A DNA stretch of 36,209 bases, from contig DFXX01000048.1 of the NCBI GenBank assembly GCA_002381765.1, positions 1,107 to 37,315 on the forward strand. The letters are read 5' to 3'. The translations under genes and the position numbers were made by a program. Positions within the stretch are counted from its first letter, which is position 1, and every line of letters begins with the position of its first letter. A model generated the notes under the pieces. The model was not told the origin of the DNA and did no database searches. It worked only from the letters and a program-made list of their open reading frames with translations. The stretch comes from Bacteriovoracaceae bacterium UBA4097 (GTDB lineage Bacteria > Bdellovibrionota > Bacteriovoracia > Bacteriovoracales > Bacteriovoracaceae). Of the stretch, positions 30,105-36,209 are shown piece after piece.

Positions 30105-31718
30105 ATATTCTAATTCAAAACTATAGACAGTCTTTTTATAAGCAAAGCTCGCTTTATCCTTCGAATCGTTTTCCTGATATTCTAATTTAAGATTACCACG
30201 CCAGTTCTTACCAAAGGTCCTTGCTAATCTCATATTGGGGTTGATGAGAAGCTCTCTTCCACGTGCATCTCTATCATTGATAGGATCTGTGCTCGTCAGA
30301 GCAAGACCAATACTCGGAGTGAACCAATCCTTTACTCGTCCCAGGACAAGATCCCCTCTGACAGTGAGTGAATCGGTATCAAAGATCTCTTCCTTCATTC
30401 TTACCCTGTCATAGCTCGCATAAAAGAGCAGAGTATTAACCTTTAATGCCCAGACTTGCTCAAAAGAAAGACCAATGGCAGTGGAATCAGAACTATTAAG
30501 ATAGCTATCCACCATCCGATAACGAAGACGGACAACTGACTCTCCCTTATCCCAGAAATTAAATCTCTCTCCCAACATAAAGCCGTGGGATCGGGAGTTA
30601 AAATCCAACTTTTCCTTAGCGTACACATCTCGCTTAACTTCAGAGTAATCATAATCCAATAGGATGGAAGCTGGCTTACTCCAGAGAGTATGCTCATAAG
30701 CAGATCTTAGCGCAGGTGCAAGAAAGTAGTTATCGTTTCGATAAATTTCAGGCTCTCGATTGAAATATCTGGAATAGCTAAAATTGAGTTCAGGAGAAAT
30801 GCTCAGATAATCAGAGTAGTAGATGGTATAACGGCCCATGGCAGAGGTTCGAGAAAAAAGAGAAGATTGCTTAGATTTTGCCACCGTGGTCTCGGTTGGA
30901 GCAAATGTCACATTAGAATCATTTCCAATTTCTTGGGCAAGCCTTAAAAAGTATGGAGGATTTAAGGTTGGCCTTCCATTACGCAAATGAAAGAGAATCA
31001 AATCATACTTTCTTTGAAGAGATAAAATCTTGTCATTTATGAGTGGGGCCAAAGGGGAAGAAGGATTTGTCTCCAGGGCCTTCTGATACTGAGGAACAAC
31101 GTAGGTTTCAACTGCACGGAAGGCATCTGGATGCTTTTCCACTTGATCAAGATAGATATCTCCTATCTGCATTTCTGCGGCCTGAAGAACATCTTGGGAT
31201 TCTGATGGATCTAGCTTTCGAATCGCCTTTAAAAAGGTGAAAGCTCGTTTTCTCTCTCCCATCTCTTTAGAAATAAAACCCACATAATAAAGAGAAACGG
31301 CCCTTTTGAAATTTCTTTTGATTGACTCTCTGAATTGAAGTCTCGCTTCCCCCAACCTTTCCGAGGCAAAAAGGGCTTGCCCATATTCATAATTTAAATC
31401 AACAGGAGAATATCCATACCCCAGGGCCCTATCAAAGGAAGCAATGGCCTCTGGATACTCTTGCAGACGATTATAAGTGATACCTTTCCAATAGGCCGCG
31501 AGTCCCAGAAGTGCCTTGTCAGAATGACCTTTTGTCAGAAGCTCTGTTTCAATACTTTGAAGTTCTGTGATGGTTGAATTATAACTTCCTGCTGCGAATT
31601 GCTCACCGGCCCTCTTGAAGAGTGCACCCTTTGAGGCGTCAGAAATTTCAACTGCAGTTTCCTGAGCATATACCGAGCCCCCTATGCAAAGGGCCATTAA
31701 CAAAACGATCAGCTTCAT
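30096..31718 (-). CDS. TPR-containing outer-membrane protein
   Basis: A 540-residue protein with signal peptide MKLIVLLMALCIGGSVYAQ, four or five TPR-like repeats in the first half (LFKRAGEQFAAGSYNSTITELQSIE, KGITYNRLQEYPEAIASFDRALGYGYSPVDLNYEYGQALFASE) and a second half rich in alternating aromatic and polar strands (GRYTIYYSDYLSISPELNFSYSRYF). It ends in KKTVYSFELEYLF, a typical barrel C-terminus. The layout resembles Slam-type or surface-lipoprotein-assembly proteins, although I have not established homology. ATG 31718 is chosen because AAGG lies six bases before it. It follows the FecR gene by 33 bases. Confidence 0.75.
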   Translation of the reverse strand: MKLIVLLMALCIGGSVYAQETAVEISDASKGALFKRAGEQFAAGSYNSTITELQSIETELLTKGHSDKALLGLAAYWKGITYNRLQEYPEAIASFDRALGYGYSPVDLNYEYGQALFASERLGEARLQFRESIKRNFKRAVSLYYVGFISKEMGERKRAFTFLKAIRKLDPSESQDVLQAAEMQIGDIYLDQVEKHPDAFRAVETYVVPQYQKALETNPSSPLAPLINDKILSLQRKYDLILFHLRNGRPTLNPPYFLRLAQEIGNDSNVTFAPTETTVAKSKQSSLFSRTSAMGRYTIYYSDYLSISPELNFSYSRYFNREPEIYRNDNYFLAPALRSAYEHTLWSKPASILLDYDYSEVKRDVYAKEKLDFNSRSHGFMLGERFNFWDKGESVVRLRYRMVDSYLNSSDSTAIGLSFEQVWALKVNTLLFYASYDRVRMKEEIFDTDSLTVRGDLVLGRVKDWFTPSIGLALTSTDPINDRDARGRELLINPNMRLARTFGKNWRGNLKLEYQENDSKDKASFAYKKTVYSFELEYLF

Positions 31719-31751
31719 CTTCATCCTTGATGATATATAAAAACAGCTTAA

Positions 31752-33035
31752 TTAGTTTCCAATTCTCGCTCTAATGGTCGCATTAGTCGTGGTTCCTACG
31801 TTCTCTAATTGATTTGTGGTCTTAAGAGCTTCTTCTACTGGGGAATAAGGACGGAATCCAGGAGAAAAATCTGGTTGAGATCCTGACCCTGTTGCAGGTG
31901 GTAAAAAACCAACTGTAGGTAATGTTGGCTTCACTGGTGAAGGAGGAAGAATAGGCTTCAGTTCTGGTCTTGGATCTTTAGGGCTTCCTGGCTTCAGCTC
32001 AAAAACATCTCCGTTATCGGTAATCAACATATTCTTAGGAGGAATAAAATCTCCGTTCGAGGCCACCGTTCCATTATTTGCAGAAGGTAAATAGGTCTTG
32101 GTATTCTCATCCCAAATACTATCTGCTCCTGGAGCTATAATAACCCCCGACTCAATATGCAGGAATGATCCATTAGTGGGCTTAATCTTATCACCAGCGA
32201 TATATCCATTTGGATCACTTGATGAAGTAAGCCTTTGCTCTGAACTTCCTACACCTAATTGAGCAACTTCGGTTTTTAAAACCGCTGTATCATTGCTAGT
32301 AACCTCTCCCGATAATCCCTCGGGTACCACTGACTTAGCAGGTGCTTCCCCTTTAGAATTGCCCGGGGATCGCTCGGTATCAAATCCCTCATTCTTCTCA
32401 AGATTCTCTCTCTGGCGCACATTTAATAGAGAGGGAACTGTTGGTTGATTTCTATTTGCTTCAACCACCGAGAATTCACCCGGAAACATGCGAACTCCCC
32501 GATCGACGATATCTTCTAAATTTCGAGAATTGGTAATTCCTTTTGCATCTAAACGGTTAAACACCACTTCGCCTTCAAAAAGAACCGCAGAAGTATTCTT
32601 TCCGTTTGTGGAAATCATGAAATCAGTTCCCCTGATCCCCATAACTGCGTTAGGTGTTTTAATGAAGAGCTTCGATTTATCTTTATCTTGAATTTGTAAA
32701 TAGTCTTTAGTGACTTGTGAACGAATCTTACCTTTTACGAGATCAATCACCCCAGAATCTTTGCCATCAAACTTTTCAATCTTCATTTCGGAATTTGGAC
32801 CGACATTCATTTGCGACTTATCGATAAAAATAAGCTTAACAAAACTTTTCTCAGCAGTCTTGATGACGGCACCATCTTCAACCCATTCATCAGCATTGAG
32901 CTTCGCGGTCTTACCCAGAGTCAGAACATTCACCTCACCTCGAAGAAGCTTCACGACTGCAACTTTCTTTGCATCGGCAAAAGCATTATCGAAGAAACAG
33001 AGTCCTATAAAAGCAATGCTCACTAAAATTTTCAT
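31752..33035 (-). CDS. FecR-domain secreted protein
   Basis: A 427-residue protein with a signal peptide (MKILVSIAFIGLCFFDNAFA) and a FecR-like domain at about 25-150: VAVVKLLRGEVNVLTLGKTAKLNADEWVEDGAVIKTAEKSFVKLIFIDKSQMNVGPNSEMKI and IKTPNAVMGIRGTDFMIS. This is the stand-alone secreted FecR type, not the anti-sigma form, and has no membrane helix. The C-terminal half is low-complexity with many Pro, Ser and Gly. ATG 33035 is preferred over ATG 33065 because AAGG and a promoter lie before it. The TPR barrel gene follows, so the pair probably forms one system. Confidence 0.8.
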   Translation of the reverse strand: MKILVSIAFIGLCFFDNAFADAKKVAVVKLLRGEVNVLTLGKTAKLNADEWVEDGAVIKTAEKSFVKLIFIDKSQMNVGPNSEMKIEKFDGKDSGVIDLVKGKIRSQVTKDYLQIQDKDKSKLFIKTPNAVMGIRGTDFMISTNGKNTSAVLFEGEVVFNRLDAKGITNSRNLEDIVDRGVRMFPGEFSVVEANRNQPTVPSLLNVRQRENLEKNEGFDTERSPGNSKGEAPAKSVVPEGLSGEVTSNDTAVLKTEVAQLGVGSSEQRLTSSSDPNGYIAGDKIKPTNGSFLHIESGVIIAPGADSIWDENTKTYLPSANNGTVASNGDFIPPKNMLITDNGDVFELKPGSPKDPRPELKPILPPSPVKPTLPTVGFLPPATGSGSQPDFSPGFRPYSPVEEALKTTNQLENVGTTTNATIRARIGN

Positions 33036-33071
33036 AACAACCTTGAAGGGTAAGTGATCAAACACAGATTT

Positions 33072-33099
33072 ATTATACTCCCTGAACTTCTCGGCTCAA
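33072..33099 (-). promoter_or_regulatory. Sigma-70 promoter of the FecR operon
   Basis: On the minus strand TTGAGC (33099-33094) and a perfect TATAAT (33077-33072) are separated by 16 bp. Transcription would start near 33065, about 30 bases before ATG 33035, consistent with the chosen start. Confidence 0.55.
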
Positions 33100-33426
33100 T
33101 GAAGGCAAAAATTGGCAAGTTCTTAAGTACTTAGGAATGGTCTGTTATGAAAAATACGGCGAGGAAAATCTTCTGCCTTCTCAAATTTGGTTTAATTAAT
33201 ACAAGGACTTGAGAGTTCCTCTGCCCAAGATTTGAGGCAAATTGGAAAAGAAAAATTCCAGCGAGCTCTAAATAAAATCCGGTTACAAAAAAATAGTATA
33301 ATTTTAAGAACTTGGAAAGATACTTGATTTCATTAGTTAAGTTTATCTTTAAAGATCCGAAAAGTGCTCTACTGACTTAAGACTCTGAAGTTGCCGTATA
33401 GAATTAAGGAATACGGAGATAAGGAA
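33100..33426. other. AT-rich non-coding spacer between divergent genes
   Basis: No convincing gene is present in this stretch. Two reading frames of about 20 codons (ATG at 33138 and 33148) lack supporting features. A TATAAT-like box at about 33297 and a TAGAAT at about 33402 face the large lipoprotein gene, but neither has a good -35 partner. The region may hold binding sites for an unknown regulator. Confidence 0.4.
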
Positions 33427-35718
33427 ATGAAGACTTTGAAGACGACCACTTTATCTATCATGTTGTTGCTCTTTTTAACTCTTGCCTGCGGTAAAGGTGG
33501 AAGTTCCTCGGCCCGGCTCGAAGTCTCTCGAGCTTTTGCTGTCACTAACACCTACTTTGGTGGTGGTCTCATTATCACTGGCAGAAATACAAGTAAGAAC
33601 CAAACTTTTACTGTCTCATTAGATTCTTCAACATCCATTAATATGCAATTAGAGAAAGGGACTTGGCAGTTCTCTGCTGTGGCCTGGGACGGTGGAGTCG
33701 CACCTGAGAAAAAGTTCGCCGGTCATACCTACTGTGGATGGATAGAAAAAGCCCTGGTTAGTGATGCTGAAACTGTCGACATCAATCTTAGTTCTGAAAA
33801 GTGTGCAGATCCTCTATTTACTGCAGGTCATGTGGATACTTCCACAACTCCAAATACTTTCAAATATCTTAAGGTGATTGGAACATGCAGCACTTTTTTT
33901 CAGAATGAAGTTCTGCCCGCTCAAAATATCGCTTCTGCTCTTGTTCAAGCTACCACACCAGCTGATTTCTGTAACAATGTCTCGGAGGATTTAAGGACAG
34001 ATGTTAGATCAATAAAGATCCATGCTCAAAATAAATCTTTGAAGGAAACCATACCAACTACGGGCTTTGGAACGGGTTGCTTAAAGTCAGCAACTTCCGA
34101 TTCCAAGATTGATCTTGGAGCGACTTTGCGACTTCCTTATAGATCAATACCATTTACTATCATCACCTTTGAAGATGAAAATTGCAGTAAGCCCTTGGCC
34201 CATTATGACTTCAGAAATGGTCTTAACGCCTCTTCTCCCTTATTTGATCATATTTTAGTAAATAATAATACTTCTACTAACCAGATGAAACTCTTCCTAC
34301 CGGGCAATGACTTGAAACGGGCCATAAGTCCGTTCATGGGGATATTGCCCAGTATTAAATGTTTTGATGGAACAACCACCGGAAAATGTAGAACCTCACC
34401 TACTTCTCATGCCAACTTTCATGGAAATGTTGGATCCAATCAAAGGGTCTTTGTAGAAAATGAAAGTTCTTGCTCAGGAAGCTTAACTGTTTCAGCGCCA
34501 TTAACTTCAGCGACTTGTTCTACCAGCGATAAAGGAGTTGAGGTTGAGTTTGCGGGAAGTGCCGCAGGGATTGGGTCTTTTATCATAAATGGTACAACGT
34601 ATACTGTTTATCTTGCCAACACTCTTGAGGAGAGCAAGAAATATAATGCCCATCGAACACTGGTAGAGATGATTGGTGTTTCAGATATTTCTCTCCCTAG
34701 ATCATTCTTCATGCCTCATGAAAATGATAATGATAATGAATCATATGGCATACTTTCCCGAGTAAGAGAAATGCTTTCACCATCTGGGCCCGGTGGCGTA
34801 GTTGGTCTTCCTCTTGGTGCCACAACCTTCCAGAAGGCCTGTATGGATGCTATAGGCTCCAAAGAAATTAGCCTCTATAACCCTGAAGAAATGAAGAATG
34901 AAACTTACAAAGTTGTAGTTCACAATAAACCTGTGAGTAACCCTGGCCCAGCTTTTTGTAACCCTACTGCCATTGCAGAAAATGACTGTGGGGTCAATGG
35001 AGTAAAATTCGATAAACGAATGCTCGTTTATGACTATAAGATTTCTACAATAGAACCAACTATGGCCTTCGAGTTTAGCTGCTCCAGCAAAGTGGGTAAA
35101 TTAGAAGACAACTCGACTGAGATCGAAGGCGATAGAAAAAAAGTTAATAAAGAGATTATAAGCTGGAATACCGAAGACAACACCTTTACCAGTCAGCGCT
35201 TTGAAAAGATTGAGATGCACTCGCAACATAAGCTCATCTCAGGCGCGTGGATACTTCAGGAAGATTATCGCCAAATGACGAGATTTATGAAAACTGCTCC
35301 TAATGGTCATGAATTTTGGAAGTATCATTTTAATGCGAGAAGAGACGGCTCAGATAATTCTTTCAATCAGCATTTGGGTTCCCAGCAGTTTAAAGTCGCT
35401 GATCCAGTAAGTGGAAAAGTATGTGCTTTCGAAAATTCAATTGGTCTAAATATCACCGATCCCACTTATCTCTGGAATTCCAGCAGCTATGATCCTATTA
35501 GATCGCAGCTTCCCAAGATCACCCAGGATACTAATGACATATTCTTTTATCTTAGTGATGACTGGGGTCAAGCACCTGGAATAGGTTGCACCGTTGACTT
35601 TAATGCATTACCAGTGGGAGCAGATAAGTTTCAAAACACCATCGATTTCAAGCTAGATTCATTGAATAGCTCATCATTCTTCTCCAAATTTGGAACGACT
35701 TTTATGAGCGCCCCCTAA
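33427..35718 (+). CDS. Large lipoprotein of unknown function
   Basis: A 763-residue protein with lipobox (MLLLFLTLACGKGG, Cys about 21). The mature protein is beta-rich with several Cys pairs (TGCLKS, ENCSKPLAH, IKCFDGTTTGKCRTS, SSCSGSL, TCSTSD). I recognise no domain with confidence. The N-terminal 100 residues (FTVSLDSSTSINMQLEKGTWQFSAVAWDGG) read like an Ig- or fibronectin-like fold. ATG 33427 is chosen over the upstream in-frame start at 33391 because GGAG and the signal sequence support it. It is divergent from the FecR operon. Confidence 0.72.
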   Translation: MKTLKTTTLSIMLLLFLTLACGKGGSSSARLEVSRAFAVTNTYFGGGLIITGRNTSKNQTFTVSLDSSTSINMQLEKGTWQFSAVAWDGGVAPEKKFAGHTYCGWIEKALVSDAETVDINLSSEKCADPLFTAGHVDTSTTPNTFKYLKVIGTCSTFFQNEVLPAQNIASALVQATTPADFCNNVSEDLRTDVRSIKIHAQNKSLKETIPTTGFGTGCLKSATSDSKIDLGATLRLPYRSIPFTIITFEDENCSKPLAHYDFRNGLNASSPLFDHILVNNNTSTNQMKLFLPGNDLKRAISPFMGILPSIKCFDGTTTGKCRTSPTSHANFHGNVGSNQRVFVENESSCSGSLTVSAPLTSATCSTSDKGVEVEFAGSAAGIGSFIINGTTYTVYLANTLEESKKYNAHRTLVEMIGVSDISLPRSFFMPHENDNDNESYGILSRVREMLSPSGPGGVVGLPLGATTFQKACMDAIGSKEISLYNPEEMKNETYKVVVHNKPVSNPGPAFCNPTAIAENDCGVNGVKFDKRMLVYDYKISTIEPTMAFEFSCSSKVGKLEDNSTEIEGDRKKVNKEIISWNTEDNTFTSQRFEKIEMHSQHKLISGAWILQEDYRQMTRFMKTAPNGHEFWKYHFNARRDGSDNSFNQHLGSQQFKVADPVSGKVCAFENSIGLNITDPTYLWNSSSYDPIRSQLPKITQDTNDIFFYLSDDWGQAPGIGCTVDFNALPVGADKFQNTIDFKLDSLNSSSFFSKFGTTFMSAP

Positions 35719-36095
35719 GAACAGAAGCCGATTTTTTTAAGGTTCTGAACAAAACTCTGGGCTGCCCCTTTGGAACTTAGAGACCAGGAAATCCAGCGCT
35801 CATTACCTCTAAACATGGTGATATGACCAGAAGTAGCCTTCTTTTCGAGCTTAAGTACACACTTTTTAGTTATGATTTTTTCTGCACAAACACCCATATC
35901 TTGGAGATTGGCCATCTCTTCAGCTATTGCCTTAGGAGAGGTGTCCTTTAAGGCCATCTTAGAATGAACCTGTTTCTCACTTGCAAATTCAATAACGTTG
36001 ATGCCGATTGATTCCCCTACTCTAACATCACAAACGGGTTCGGCTTGGGCAATGCTAGCGGCCAGCATAGTAATAATAATTAGACCAAGTTTCAT
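35715..36095 (-). CDS. Small secreted protein of unknown function
   Basis: A 126-residue protein with a signal peptide (MKLGLIIITMLAASIAQA) and four cysteines in the mature part (CDVRVG, GVCAEK, KKCVLK, GFCS) that could form two disulfides. No family is recognised. The gene is convergent with the large lipoprotein, and the two stops overlap by four bases. Upstream (36096-36209) there is no gene up to the window edge. Confidence 0.68.
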   Translation of the reverse strand: MKLGLIIITMLAASIAQAEPVCDVRVGESIGINVIEFASEKQVHSKMALKDTSPKAIAEEMANLQDMGVCAEKIITKKCVLKLEKKATSGHITMFRGNERWISWSLSSKGAAQSFVQNLKKIGFCS

Positions 36096-36124
36096 AAGCA
36101 GTTATCCTCAGCTATTTTTGACCA

Positions 36125-36207
36125 TTTTAGCTAAAAGCAGAGGATCAGCCAGATGAAAGCCATCTCCTTGTAAATCTTGGAGAAAGTGTCTAAATTTTTT
36201 ACACTTT
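36125..36207. promoter_or_regulatory. Palindromic sites upstream of the small secreted protein
   Basis: A 12-bp perfect palindrome (TTTTAGCTAAAA, 36125-36136) lies about 30 bp upstream of the gene starting at 36095. A second symmetric element, AAAGTGT (36183-36189) with ACACTTT (36201-36207) and an 11-base spacer, lies near the window edge. Either could be a regulator site, and the true promoter cannot be judged at the edge. Confidence 0.3.
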
Positions 36208-36209
36208 TG

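Noticed and set aside
33138..33213. Two short frames of about 20 codons in the spacer before the large lipoprotein
   Set aside because: Low codon quality, no conserved-looking composition and only a weak AGGA nearby.

Overview
The window looks like chromosome from a free-living Gram-negative bacterium, most plausibly a Bdellovibrionota member close to Bacteriovorax/Peredibacter. This placement is an inference. It rests on moderate GC, an LPS gene (kdsB), many lipoproteins, a Tad pilus locus, a split nuo cluster and a lipoprotein set (LPP20, LpoB-like, COG3014-like) of the kind I associate with marine and predatory Gram-negatives. I see no insertion sequence, prophage, CRISPR array, rRNA or tRNA. 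Most genes are tightly packed in operons with overlapping start and stop codons.

Layout. 1-3.6 kb: kdsB (partial), a small secreted protein, a TolC-like exporter, an outer-membrane protein and a SPOR protein. 3.7-8.1 kb: a compact Tad/Flp pilus operon (Flp pilin, three small pilin-like or membrane proteins, a small secreted protein, CpaC/RcpA secretin, TadA/CpaF ATPase). Its inner-membrane platform protein (two T2SSF-like repeats) lies apart at 13.0-13.8 kb on the other strand. 8.1-11 kb: an orphan antitoxin-like HTH gene with a palindromic operator on a consensus promoter, an XRE regulator, a nucleotidyltransferase and an NAD-dependent epimerase, then a non-coding stretch that may make a structured RNA. 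11.2-12.9 kb: ettA. 13.9-17.9 kb: an operon with an RlmI-like methyltransferase and a three-gene ABC-2 exporter. 18-19.4 kb: Mpo1-like protein, a secreted amidase and a lipoprotein. 19.4-22.1 kb: nuoBCDI. 22.3-27.2 kb: a five-gene envelope operon with two LPP20 lipoproteins, an LpoB-like protein, a COG3014-like TPR lipoprotein and a secreted HExxH protein. 27.3-30.1 kb: Fe superoxide dismutase and a PhoB/PhoR-type two-component system. 30.1-36.1 kb: a TPR-plus-barrel outer-membrane protein, a FecR-domain protein, a large lipoprotein and a small secreted protein.

The most striking observation is a complete small transcription unit on the minus strand inside the Tad operon (about 5753 down to 5452). 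It has a TTGACA/17 bp/TATCTT promoter, a good ribosome binding site, a 41-codon ORF for a very basic protein written in codons typical of highly expressed genes, and a 10-bp hairpin with a T-run. It lies antisense to the 5' part of the secretin ORF and ends inside the preceding gene. Other points worth checking are a 145-nt out-of-frame overlap between two paralogous pilin-like genes, the orphan antitoxin operator, an RlmI-like enzyme without the usual catalytic cysteine, and the envelope lipoprotein operon with its metalloprotease-like partner.
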